A stretch of 64,000 nt of DNA, taken from positions 1 through 64,000 of the forward strand of contig NZ_MRYI01000011.1 of NCBI RefSeq assembly GCF_002260525.1, written 5' to 3'. Shown here piece by piece: positions 34,854 to 42,973 of this stretch (position 1 is the first letter of the stretch; each line of letters starts with the position of its first letter). A model generated the notes under the pieces. It saw nothing but the letters and a program-made list of their open reading frames with translations, was not told the origin of the DNA and did not search any database. The position numbers were made by a program, and so were the translations under genes. Source of the stretch: Hahella sp. CCB-MM4 (GTDB lineage Bacteria; Pseudomonadota; Gammaproteobacteria; Pseudomonadales; Oleiphilaceae).

Positions 34854-35618
34854 ATGAATCCTGTTATTAATATGAAGAGATTGCTGTACTCATATTTAAT
34901 ATCAATGTCACTTCTCCTCTCTGCAACTGATACAAATGCAGAAGAATATGTATTTGTATCATTGGAGTTTCCCCCGCTGGAATACACCGGAGAAGATGGC
35001 AGTCCAACCGGCATCGCCGTCGATATTGTCAGAAAAATCATGACCTCACTGGGACATGAAGTACAAATCAACATTCACCCGTGGAGCCGTTCCCTGGACC
35101 TGGTCAGGAAAGGCAACGCTGACGCCATCTTCACTGCCTACAGAACTCCGGACCGCGAGAAATTCCTGGATTATTCAAAGGAAGTACTGATTCACCAGAC
35201 CATCGCACTCTACGCCAAAAAGGACAGTCCAATCATATTCAATGGAGATCTGACCACCTTAAGAGACAAGCAAATCGGAGTGATCTCCACGATCAGTTAC
35301 GGCCCTCGATTTGATCAGATGCGCCCAAACCTCAACGTCCAATCCGTTGAAAAGCTTGAACAAAATTTCCAAAAACTCATGCTGGGGCGTATTGATCTGT
35401 TCATCAGCAATAAGTTTGTGGCTGACTGGAAACTGCAAACCACGGGCATGACGAATCTGATCACCAGCCTGTCCCGGGAAGTGGATCACGTTCCCAGCTT
35501 TATAGGCTTTTCCAGGAAACAGGGACTGACCCGGCTACGTGATGATTTTGACCGTGAGCTGATCAGACTCAAAAACAACGGTGAATATAAAAAGATACTC
35601 GCACGTTATAAAATGTAA
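34854..35618 (+). CDS. Orphan amino-acid-type solute-binding protein (SBP_bac_3) A
   Basis: A 254-residue periplasmic binding protein of the polar-amino-acid family. The start ATG at 34854 has GAGGG 9 bp upstream. The signal peptide ends near NAEEY (about residue 27). Family features are EFPPLEYTGEDGSPTGIAVD (about 33-52) and HPWSRSLDLVRKGNADAIFT. No ABC permease or ATPase gene is near, so it is an orphan. It is paralogous to the protein at 36389 (shared W-RSL--V--G-ADAIFTAY and FLDYSK-VL) and lies just upstream of a cache sensor kinase. It may feed a transporter elsewhere, or serve sensing. Confidence 0.88.
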   Translation: MNPVINMKRLLYSYLISMSLLLSATDTNAEEYVFVSLEFPPLEYTGEDGSPTGIAVDIVRKIMTSLGHEVQINIHPWSRSLDLVRKGNADAIFTAYRTPDREKFLDYSKEVLIHQTIALYAKKDSPIIFNGDLTTLRDKQIGVISTISYGPRFDQMRPNLNVQSVEKLEQNFQKLMLGRIDLFISNKFVADWKLQTTGMTNLITSLSREVDHVPSFIGFSRKQGLTRLRDDFDRELIRLKNNGEYKKILARYKM

Positions 35619-35816
35619 CCTTTTCAATACATTTCAACCATATCCAGTCAACACTCCCTTTCTGCGACTCGATTAATCAAATATTTTTATTCAAGACAAT
35701 AAATTTAATCGTCTTTACACCTTCCAGGACATACAACAATAATTATATTAATACATTCCGGAATATCTGGAATTTAAATATAAAGTATATTTTATTGTCA
35801 GAGATAAATATTATTA

Positions 35817-36098
35817 ATGATTGCCTCCATTAAAATATCATCCGTTGCCGATTGCTGTTCCGTTATTTTGATGTCTGCCCTATCAGGCTTCCTGACTCTG
35901 TCCAGCATCAACATACTTTTTGCCTGCATAAGGAGCCATTCCGGGAGCAGTCTGCCCTATGACCTCTGGTTTGCCGGTTTTGTGATGTTTTCAGTCATCA
36001 GCATTCTGATATTTGTCATGAATGCACGAACATTGCTCTTCAACCTTACAGCATTGCTTAGGGCATCAAGGTATGCGAACAGATACTCGCTCGAATAA
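35817..36098 (+). CDS. Small two-TM membrane protein (93 aa)
   Basis: A predicted membrane protein with hydrophobic helices at about 16-37 (VILMSALSGFLTLSSINILF) and 52-70 (FAGFVMFSVISILIFVMNAR) and a short basic C-terminus. I do not recognise it. The ATG at 35817 lacks a good SD (an AT-rich stretch precedes it), so the gene is uncertain. It lies between the two orphan binding-protein genes in the same direction and could belong with them. Confidence 0.4.
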   Translation: MIASIKISSVADCCSVILMSALSGFLTLSSINILFACIRSHSGSSLPYDLWFAGFVMFSVISILIFVMNARTLLFNLTALLRASRYANRYSLE

Positions 36099-36127
36099 AG
36101 AAGAATCCAGACTAATCTTGATAGAAC

Positions 36128-36159
36128 CTGATCCAGTTAAAAACTGATCCAGATAAAAA
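36128..36159. repeat. Two-copy 16-bp tandem repeat
   Basis: CTGATCCAGTTAAAAA (36128-36143) is followed directly by CTGATCCAGATAAAAA (36144-36159), 15 of 16 identical. It is the first of three unrelated arrays in this gap. Confidence 0.8.
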
Positions 36160-36250
36160 GAGCCTCGGATAGCACAGCCCCAAAGAGTCATCCCTTACAT
36201 CTCATGCCATGGACGACCGCAGATAAGAAGCAACGGAAGACCGCTAACAG

Positions 36251-36324
36251 AAAGGATGATGACCCATCCAAAGGATGTTAGCGATCTATAGGAATTGACC
36301 GACCTAAAGGATGTTTACCGGCCT
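36251..36324. repeat. Four-copy 18-19 bp tandem repeat
   Basis: Units: AAAGGATGATGACCCATCC (36251), AAAGGATGTTAGCGATCT (36270), ATAGGAATTGACCGACCT (36288) and AAAGGATGTTTACCGGCCT (36306). The AAAGGATG start is kept in three units and decayed in one. Confidence 0.75.
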
Positions 36325-36334
36325 AACGGCTATA

Positions 36335-36378
36335 TCGAAATAGCGCAACGACATTGTCGAAAAGTGCAACGACATCGG
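36335..36378. repeat. Two-copy 21-22 bp tandem repeat
   Basis: Two units start with TCGAAA at 36335 and 36357 and share GCAACGACAT. It ends 10 bp before the start of the second binding-protein gene, so the array forms the leader. Confidence 0.65.
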
Positions 36379-36388
36379 GAGCCCCTGT

Positions 36389-37135
36389 ATGAAACACTTA
36401 TTCAGCTTAATGATGTTATTAACTGTCACTTGGCTTTCACCCGCCAATGCGGAAGTAGTGAAGCTCGTAACCCTTCAATATCCGCCTTATCAATACCAGG
36501 AAGAAGACCAGGTCAAAGGGATGGTGGTAGACATCGTCAATGAGGCTTTCAAGCGCTTGAACATGGATACGCAAATCCGCCTCAATGCCTGGCCCCGTTC
36601 ATTGTCGATGGTGAAAGAAGGACAGGCAGATGCGATCTTCACCGCCTATAAGAATCCCGAACGGGAGCAGTTTCTGGATTACTCAAAAACGGTTCTGATG
36701 CCCCAGGAAGTGGTTCTGTTTGTCAGCAAGGACAGCACGATCAGCTTCAACGGGGATCTGACTTCCCTGGCCGACTACCGCATTGGCATCGTTCGCGATA
36801 TCAGCTACGGCAGCGCATTTGACGAAGCGCGTAAAAATGGCACTTTCAAAAAACTATCAGAGGCTACCAACCTCGAACAGAGTGTCAGAAAGTTCCAATC
36901 CGGCCGCATCGATATTCTGATCAGCAATCGATATACGGCTCTGGCCATGTTCAAACAGTTGGGACTAAGCGGCCAGTTCAAGTCTCTGGATCGCGAAGTC
37001 CAAAGCGTTCCCAGCTACATCGCTTTTTCCAAAGCAAACAACCTCAGCGGCTTGCGCGATAAGTTCGACAACGTATTGCAGGAAATGATGTCAGATGGAA
37101 CTTATAACAACATTGTTAAAGCCTACTCAGAGTGA
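36389..37135 (+). CDS. Orphan amino-acid-type solute-binding protein (SBP_bac_3) B
   Basis: A 248-residue periplasmic binding protein, paralogous to the one at 34854. Signal peptide: MKHLFSLMMLLTVTWLSPAN with cleavage near AEV (about residue 21). Core features are QYPPYQYQEEDQVKGMVVD, AWPRSLSMVKEGQADAIFTA and the second-lobe IGIVRDISYGSAFDEA. The ATG at 36389 has GGGAG upstream. Like its paralogue it lacks an adjacent ABC permease. It is followed by a hairpin and then by the cache sensor kinase gene. Confidence 0.88.
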   Translation: MKHLFSLMMLLTVTWLSPANAEVVKLVTLQYPPYQYQEEDQVKGMVVDIVNEAFKRLNMDTQIRLNAWPRSLSMVKEGQADAIFTAYKNPEREQFLDYSKTVLMPQEVVLFVSKDSTISFNGDLTSLADYRIGIVRDISYGSAFDEARKNGTFKKLSEATNLEQSVRKFQSGRIDILISNRYTALAMFKQLGLSGQFKSLDREVQSVPSYIAFSKANNLSGLRDKFDNVLQEMMSDGTYNNIVKAYSE

Positions 37136-37210
37136 ATCATCCGGCGAAGGATAAGCCACCCGGTTAACAATACGCCGGGCCAATACATGCCGTACTGACA
37201 AAAAGAAGAC

Positions 37211-37232
37211 AGGGGCGATAAAACAAGCCCCT
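37211..37232 (+). terminator. Hairpin after the second binding-protein gene
   Basis: AGGGGC and GCCCCT are perfect 6-bp arms around GATAAAACAA, 75 bp after the stop. No U-run follows, so it is weak or Rho-assisted. Confidence 0.35.
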
Positions 37233-37351
37233 CCGGGTAACCTCAGACTCAACTCCCCCAATCAAGACCGATTAACACACCGGCCCCCGCAGGCGTCTCC
37301 CTTTCCAGAGCACGCCCTGGGGGGCCTTTATCCAAAAAACGGGGCACAACA

Positions 37352-38698
37352 ATGAAAAAGCTCAATTTTCGAATAAAAATTCTTATCCTGACGTTACTGC
37401 CGCTAGTGATCATCAGCTCCTTAATGATAGGACTGGTCATTCGCCAGGTGGATGAACTGGGCACCCACAACGTTGCCAACTTCTCTGATAAGTTTTACGA
37501 ATTACGCCGTCAGGAAATTAAGAACTACACCAACATCGCGGTCACCTCACTTAAACATCTGACCTCTCCTGAAAACAGAACGCAGGAAGGTACCCAGGAA
37601 CAGGTCAGGCAGATTATCCGGGATATGGCCTACGGCAACGATGGCTACTTTTTCGGATATGAAAAATACACCACCCAGGCCCATCCCAATATCCATCTGG
37701 AAGGAGCCAATCAGGAAGATATGACAGACCCGAACGGGGTTAAAATCATTCAGGAACTCTATAACAAAGCCCGCGTAGGTGGAGGCTTTTCCAACTACGT
37801 GTGGATGAAGCCTTCCCTGAACCGTGAAGTCGATAAAATCGGCTATGCCCAGAACCTGGACGGATGGGACTGGTGGATCGGCACGGGGCTGTATGTGGAT
37901 GACATCGAAGATACCATCGCGGAAATTCAGGATTCCGTTGACCAGAGTATTGCAACGTCTCTGCAGTTAGTTCTGGGGGCTTCCGGTATTGCGATCCTGA
38001 TCGTGGGTGTCATCGGTGCCCGAATGACATTAAGCGAAGGAAAACTGGCAGATGAGCAACTGCAGATGCTCTCCCATAAAGCCATCGAAGCACAGGAGGA
38101 AGAACGCAGAAAGGTCGCTTATGAACTCCAGAAAAACATTGCTCAATCACTCTACAGCGTCCGCAAGAAACTGGAAAAAGCGTCGAAATCCGGAGATTCC
38201 CCACAGGATCAGGATACCGCAGAATCAGTGAATCTCCTGAACAAAACCATCGAAGATATTTCCCGAATTTCCGGGGAGCTACGACCTATCGCATTGGAAG
38301 AAAAAGGACTCGGTGAAGCCCTGAAAGTTCTGGTTGACGACACCAACTCAAGATGCGAGATCCGGTTTACTTACAAAGAAACTGGAACCGAATCAAGATT
38401 ACGCCCGGACCTTGAAAGCTCTCTGTATCGCATCACTAAAGAATCTATCGACAATATCGTAAAACATTCAAAAGCCTCCAAAGCCGATATTCGACTGAAT
38501 CAGAGCAAAAACAAGCTGACTCTCAAGATACAGGACAACGGTTCGGGCTTCGATATGACGGACACTCAAAGCAAAGCCTTATCTGCCGGTGTAGGACTTA
38601 ACGATATGCAGGCGCGGGCACACTTGATAGGTGGAAAACTGTCGGTGTTCACCTCCAAAGGTGCCGGCACGCTGATTAAGGTAGAGATTCCGTTATAG
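37352..38698 (+). CDS. Cache-domain sensor kinase lacking the phosphoacceptor His
   Basis: A 448-residue membrane sensor. TM1 is at about 10-30, followed by a periplasmic single-cache domain (about 35-190; GNDGYFFGYE, AHPNIHLEG and GWDWWIGTGLYVDDIE are typical). TM2 is at about 204-224, then a HisKA_3-type dimerisation helix and an HATPase domain. ATPase boxes look intact (ITKESIDNIVKHSKA, DNGSGFD, GVGLNDMQARAHLIGG). In the dimerisation helix the sequence is EEERRKVAYELQKNIAQSL: the His of the usual ELHD is Gln260 (codon CAG at 38129). It therefore should not autophosphorylate at the normal site. No response regulator is adjacent. It follows two orphan binding-protein genes. Confidence 0.88.
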   Translation: MKKLNFRIKILILTLLPLVIISSLMIGLVIRQVDELGTHNVANFSDKFYELRRQEIKNYTNIAVTSLKHLTSPENRTQEGTQEQVRQIIRDMAYGNDGYFFGYEKYTTQAHPNIHLEGANQEDMTDPNGVKIIQELYNKARVGGGFSNYVWMKPSLNREVDKIGYAQNLDGWDWWIGTGLYVDDIEDTIAEIQDSVDQSIATSLQLVLGASGIAILIVGVIGARMTLSEGKLADEQLQMLSHKAIEAQEEERRKVAYELQKNIAQSLYSVRKKLEKASKSGDSPQDQDTAESVNLLNKTIEDISRISGELRPIALEEKGLGEALKVLVDDTNSRCEIRFTYKETGTESRLRPDLESSLYRITKESIDNIVKHSKASKADIRLNQSKNKLTLKIQDNGSGFDMTDTQSKALSAGVGLNDMQARAHLIGGKLSVFTSKGAGTLIKVEIPL

Positions 38699-38719
38699 AA
38701 CCTGCCACAGAGATTTTGC

Positions 38720-39583
38720 CTACCTGAGCGTACAGGCCAGCGTGGCGACCGTACGGAAAAATGGATCTGTACGGTTCGCCACAGCATATTCCAGATCAGG
38801 AAGACTTTTATTGGGATTCAACCGGATTAACTCACCGCTGGACAACTCCTTCTCAACCGCCGCCTGGGGCAAAATACCAATACCGATGCCATCTAAAGCC
38901 ATATGAATAATTGTGGCGAGGGAGCTCAGTCCATTTATCCTGACCGTCGGCATATTCACCGCGTTAAACATTTCCTGAAGCTGGATATAAGGTTTTGACT
39001 GGCGGGGATAGGTAATGAGGGGGAATCGGGCAAGTTCGTGCAGGTCGATATCTGCCCCCGGCTCTGTCAGTCTCGGGCTTGCGACCCACGCCAGCGGATA
39101 AGTGCAGAAAGGTTGGGACTCTATATCAGAATCCGCCGCCGCATCGGTCAGAAATGCAAGATCCAGTTCACCTGTGACCAGCTTTTCTCGAAGGCAGGAT
39201 GATTGATCCACAATCAGCTCTATCGAAAGGCTGGGATAGTGGCCGTGCAGTGCATTGATGAACTTGGAAATCCATAAATGCACCACGGTTTCTGTCGCTC
39301 CCAGCCTCATGGTCCGACTGCATCCATTTCGCTCACCGGCCACATGTTGCATTTCTTTCAACAGGGCAGCAATTCGCTCCGCATAGGGAAGCAGCGCGTA
39401 ACCTTTTGGTGTCAATCGAACTCTTTTGTCCGACCGGTCAAAAAGTTCAGAACCGACATCCTCCTCGAGTTTGGCAATTCTGGTGGAAATGGCAGGCTGC
39501 GTCGTGTGCAGCACCTCACTTGCCGCTTTGAAAGTCCCATACTTAACTATCGCTAAAAAGGCATCTAAATTTTTCGTATTCAT
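38720..39583 (-). CDS. LysR-family regulator, paralogue near TRAP system 2
   Basis: A 287-residue LysR regulator. The helix-turn-helix is in YGTFKAASEVLHTTQPAIST (about 15-34), followed by the effector domain with LREKLVTGELDLAFLTDA. It is paralogous to the LysR at 33849. It lies downstream of the leftward TRAP2 genes in the same direction, separated by 153 bp, so it may be cotranscribed with them or have its own promoter. It probably regulates TRAP2 and the oxoprolinase gene. Confidence 0.92.
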   Translation of the reverse strand: MNTKNLDAFLAIVKYGTFKAASEVLHTTQPAISTRIAKLEEDVGSELFDRSDKRVRLTPKGYALLPYAERIAALLKEMQHVAGERNGCSRTMRLGATETVVHLWISKFINALHGHYPSLSIELIVDQSSCLREKLVTGELDLAFLTDAAADSDIESQPFCTYPLAWVASPRLTEPGADIDLHELARFPLITYPRQSKPYIQLQEMFNAVNMPTVRINGLSSLATIIHMALDGIGIGILPQAAVEKELSSGELIRLNPNKSLPDLEYAVANRTDPFFRTVATLACTLR

Positions 39584-39736
39584 AAGCGTATCTTCTGAAA
39601 ACTGTGCTCAGTTAAACGCCAACAGACCGAGTCATATTCAGTCCATGACGAATTTGCCTAACGAAAAGATAAGTCCTTTAAAAAAGGCCCTGAACGACAG
39701 GGCCAACCAAGGCCGAGGGTACGGCATGGGAAATGG

Positions 39737-41035
39737 TCACCCGCCCATTTGATTAGGCAGGGCAGTTACGATCTCCGGAAACACCGTCACAATGAACAGC
39801 GCAACCAGCATCAACAGAAAGAACGGCAGGGCAGCTTTGGAGATTTGCAGGATATTTCTCCCGGTGAGGTTTTGCAGCACAAAGAGATTGAACCCTACCG
39901 GTGGCGTAATCTGAGACATTTCCACCACAATCACGAGAAAAATCCCGAACCATAAGGGATCTATCCCGGCCTGCTCTACCATGGGCATGATCACCGAAGT
40001 GGTCAACACCACCACGGAGATACCGTCAAGGAAACAGCCCAGAACAATAAAGAACAATGTGAGTGCAAATAGCAGTGCATAAGGGGACAACTGCAGTGTG
40101 GAAATCCAGGACGCCAGTGATTTCGGTATCCCCGAAAACCCCATGGCAACGGTCAGGAAGGCCGCCCCTGCCAGAATAAAAGCAATCATGCAGGAGGTTT
40201 TGGTGGCCCCCATCAGGCCCTCGATAAAGCTCTGTCGGTTTAATGATCCGGTAAGGAAAGAGAATACCAGAGACAGCAGCACACCGACCGCAGCCGCATC
40301 AGTCGGGGAAGCGATTCCTGAATACACCGAGCCAATAACACCGGAAATGATCAACACCACCGGAATCAAACGACGGGATCTCCTAACCTTTTCCTTAAGA
40401 GGCAGCACTTCTTCACTGGCCACACTCTCTTTTGGCTGCCGGAACGACCATAACATGACATAGCCCATAAACAGGACAACCAACAATAAGCCTGGCAGCA
40501 CCCCCGCAATGAATAACCGGGCAATGGATTGTTCGGTGGCCACCCCATAAACGATCAGAACAATCGAAGGTGGAATCAAGAGCCCTAATGTGGCCGAACC
40601 GGCCAGGGTTCCAATAATCATGTTTTGCTGATACCCGCGGCTGGAAAGCTCCGGTATCGTCATCTTACCGATGGTCGCTGCCGTAGCGGCCGAGGAACCG
40701 GACACCGCGGCAAAAATTCCGCTGCCCAGTATATTCACATGCAGCAAACGCCCGGGCACACGCCCCATCCAGGGCGCCAGTCCAGTAAACAGATCTTCAG
40801 ACAGCCTGGAACGAAACAGAATTTCCCCCATCCAAATAAAGAGAGGTAAAGCGGCCAGAGCCCAGGAATTACTGGCTCCCCAGACTGTGGTCGCCAGAAC
40901 ATCTCCCATGGGAGCAGATGAAAACATCATCATCCCGGCCATACCCACCAGCATCAGTGACATGGCCACCCAGAGTCCGCCGCCAAGCAGCGCAAACAAA
41001 AGAATCAACAAGAATAACGTGCTGAGAAGTTCCAT
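39737..41035 (-). CDS. TRAP transporter large permease DctM (system 2)
   Basis: A 432-residue DctM permease with about 12 helices. Motifs are PLFIWMGEILFRSRLSEDL, IFAAVSGSSAATAATIGKMT (about 107-126) and LGLLIPPSIVLIVYGVA. The start ATG at 41035 has GGGGAG 8 bp upstream. A GTG at 41041 overlaps the dctQ stop but its SD spacing is too short. It is distinct in sequence from the system 1 DctM, so the two are separate transporters rather than a recent copy. Confidence 0.95.
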   Translation of the reverse strand: MELLSTLFLLILLFALLGGGLWVAMSLMLVGMAGMMMFSSAPMGDVLATTVWGASNSWALAALPLFIWMGEILFRSRLSEDLFTGLAPWMGRVPGRLLHVNILGSGIFAAVSGSSAATAATIGKMTIPELSSRGYQQNMIIGTLAGSATLGLLIPPSIVLIVYGVATEQSIARLFIAGVLPGLLLVVLFMGYVMLWSFRQPKESVASEEVLPLKEKVRRSRRLIPVVLIISGVIGSVYSGIASPTDAAAVGVLLSLVFSFLTGSLNRQSFIEGLMGATKTSCMIAFILAGAAFLTVAMGFSGIPKSLASWISTLQLSPYALLFALTLFFIVLGCFLDGISVVVLTTSVIMPMVEQAGIDPLWFGIFLVIVVEMSQITPPVGFNLFVLQNLTGRNILQISKAALPFFLLMLVALFIVTVFPEIVTALPNQMGG

Positions 41036-41040
41036 ACCCA

Positions 41041-41625
41041 CTACTCCCCTTCAAACATGGTTGTTGGAGCTTCTTCTTTTTCCAGCAGAGCTTCCTCTCC
41101 CTTGCCGTGATAGCTGGGGGATGCCCCCATAAGGACGCACACAACATCGTCGATAAAAGAAATCGCCAGGATGATCAGCCCCAGCAACATGGAAAACTGC
41201 GGTATCCATAAAGGGACGGAAATAATGCCGGATGACAAATCCTCATAGACAAAGGAATCCCATACCAATCGTCCGGTATAGAAAGCGAAGTAAATCGTTA
41301 CCGCACCACCGATTACCAGAGTAGCTATCTCGAAAATATGACGCCATTTAGCGTTCAACTGATGAAGCATCAGCGTCACCCGGATATGACCGCCTTCACG
41401 CTTAGTGTAGGCAAGTGCCAGAAACGACGAGGCGGCCAGGAAAAATCCGGTAAAGTCCGCGTAGGACGGTATCGAAAGACCCACCGCATCAAATCCGGAA
41501 AGTAGCAGTAGCCGATCGATAAGATTCAGGAACACCTGAGCAGCTACCAGCAGGCAGATTCCCAGGATAAATAGTGCAGCCAGACCTGCGCCACAGGTAT
41601 ATATAACGTCTAATATACGGCGCAT
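41041..41625 (-). CDS. TRAP transporter small permease DctQ (system 2)
   Basis: A 194-residue four-helix subunit with helices at about 12-34, 54-72, 94-114 and 138-158. The segment LAYTKREGGHIRVTLMLHQL carries the family Gly-His-Ile-Arg-Val pattern. The acidic C-terminal tail (EKEEAPTTMFEGE) is cytoplasmic. The gene sits between dctP and dctM in a leftward operon. Confidence 0.92.
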   Translation of the reverse strand: MRRILDVIYTCGAGLAALFILGICLLVAAQVFLNLIDRLLLLSGFDAVGLSIPSYADFTGFFLAASSFLALAYTKREGGHIRVTLMLHQLNAKWRHIFEIATLVIGGAVTIYFAFYTGRLVWDSFVYEDLSSGIISVPLWIPQFSMLLGLIILAISFIDDVVCVLMGASPSYHGKGEEALLEKEEAPTTMFEGE

Positions 41626-41702
41626 TATGTACTCCCCCCTTTAACGATTGAGGTAGCCAGTTTCACTGATTACCTCAATTCGGGATCATCAATATTGAAC
41701 GG

Positions 41703-42680
41703 TTATTTAGCGTTATACTGATTCAGAATCTCGCGACCTTCCGGTCCGGCCTCGGATACCCAGTAATCAATCATCTGATTTCCAAGCGCCTGAAATTCTT
41801 TCAACATGGAAGAAGTAGGTTCATGCACTGCCATACCATTGTCAGCCAGAACCTTGGTTTGTTCCGTGGTTTCCTGGCGGCTCATTTCCCAACCACGCTT
41901 CTCCGCTGCAGCTGCGGCCTGCAAAACGGCCTCCTGAACGGATTTGTCGAGTCGACGGAATGCCCGTTTGTTCACCACCACAACGTTCTTCGGCAACCAG
42001 GCACGAATATCATAATAGTGATTCACAAAGTCCCAGGCTTTGGAATTTGCGCCGGTTGAAGGGGAAGTGATCATGGCTTCTACATGTCCGGTAGCAAACG
42101 CCTGGGGAATGTCCGGAACCTCAACCTGGGTGGGGGCTGCGCCAATCTGGCTGGCCAGGCGTTCAAGGGTGGCGTTGTAAGCACGGAACTTCACGCCTTT
42201 CAGGTCATCCACGCTGCTGATTTCTTTGCGTACATACAAGCCCTGTGGAGGCCAGGGTACAGAATAGAGAATCATCAGCCCCTGCTTATCCAATAACTTG
42301 GAAACCACATCTTTCTGCGCGTGCCATAACTTATCGGCATCTTCATAACTGGTGGCCAGAAATGGCTGTGAATCCACGCCGAATACGGGGTTTTCATTGG
42401 AGAGAAGTGATAGGAAGAATTCACCAATCGGTACCTGCCCACCGCGTACGGCATTCTTGATATCCGCGTGCTTGAACAGAGAACCTGCCGTATGAACTTT
42501 GATTTTCAGCTCACCTTTGGTGCTTTCCTCAACATCTTTGGCAAACTGAATAATATTCTGTGTATGAAAAGTCTTATCAGGGTATGGGGTGGGCATATCC
42601 CACTCGTCCGCCTGGGCCGTTCCCAATGCGAAGATAGCGAAAATAGCGCCGGCAATTTTGTAGAACATTTTATTCTTCAT
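41703..42680 (-). CDS. TRAP substrate-binding protein DctP (system 2)
   Basis: A 325-residue periplasmic binding protein. Signal peptide: MKNKMFYKIAGAIFAIFALG with cleavage near AQA (about residue 24). Features include GVKFRAYNATLERLASQIGA (about 164-183) with the carboxylate-binding Arg, and a VEVPDIPQAFATGHVEAMIT segment. It is the first gene of TRAP operon 2, divergent from the 5-oxoprolinase gene across a 293-bp gap. The ligand may be a 5-oxoproline or hydantoin-like acid, by context only. Confidence 0.93.
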   Translation of the reverse strand: MKNKMFYKIAGAIFAIFALGTAQADEWDMPTPYPDKTFHTQNIIQFAKDVEESTKGELKIKVHTAGSLFKHADIKNAVRGGQVPIGEFFLSLLSNENPVFGVDSQPFLATSYEDADKLWHAQKDVVSKLLDKQGLMILYSVPWPPQGLYVRKEISSVDDLKGVKFRAYNATLERLASQIGAAPTQVEVPDIPQAFATGHVEAMITSPSTGANSKAWDFVNHYYDIRAWLPKNVVVVNKRAFRRLDKSVQEAVLQAAAAAEKRGWEMSRQETTEQTKVLADNGMAVHEPTSSMLKEFQALGNQMIDYWVSEAGPEGREILNQYNAK

Positions 42681-42973
42681 CGTTACGCCTCTTTGGAAGA
42701 TTTCTGGTTATTGACCTCTACAACATGCTGTTTATTGTTATTGAGTGTAGTTAGCGACCGTCCAGAAACAGGCATCAAGGGCTGTTTCTTATTTTTACGC
42801 TGGAATCGTTTTTTCAACCACTCCAAAACAACACAACAAAATTAATATCATTTTATTGACAATTTGTCGATAATTTATTTTTAATATATTTACACACTCA
42901 TGATGTAACCTAGAACTCATGATCTAATCTAGAAATCATGTAGCAATCCAGTAACAGCATTCGGAGTCACGTA
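42681..42973. other. Divergent control region of TRAP 2 and oxoprolinase
   Basis: A 293-bp gap with no supported gene. It carries promoters for both directions, an AT-rich core (about 42840-42895) and the 19-bp tandem array at 42897-42954. I saw no clear LysR palindrome as obvious as that of TRAP operon 1. Confidence 0.45.
42897..42954. repeat. Three-copy 19-20 bp tandem repeat upstream of oxoprolinase
   Basis: Units: CTCATGATGTAACCTAGAA (42897), CTCATGATCTAATCTAGAA (42916) and ATCATGTAGCAATCCAGTAA (42935). Units 1 and 2 match at 17 of 19 positions. The array ends 19 bp before the start codon, with the SD TCGGAG between. Confidence 0.85.

Noticed and set aside
36215-36250. A further 24-bp period marked by two GACCGC words
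   Set aside because: Beyond the six-base word the copies agree poorly, so I left it out of the array count.
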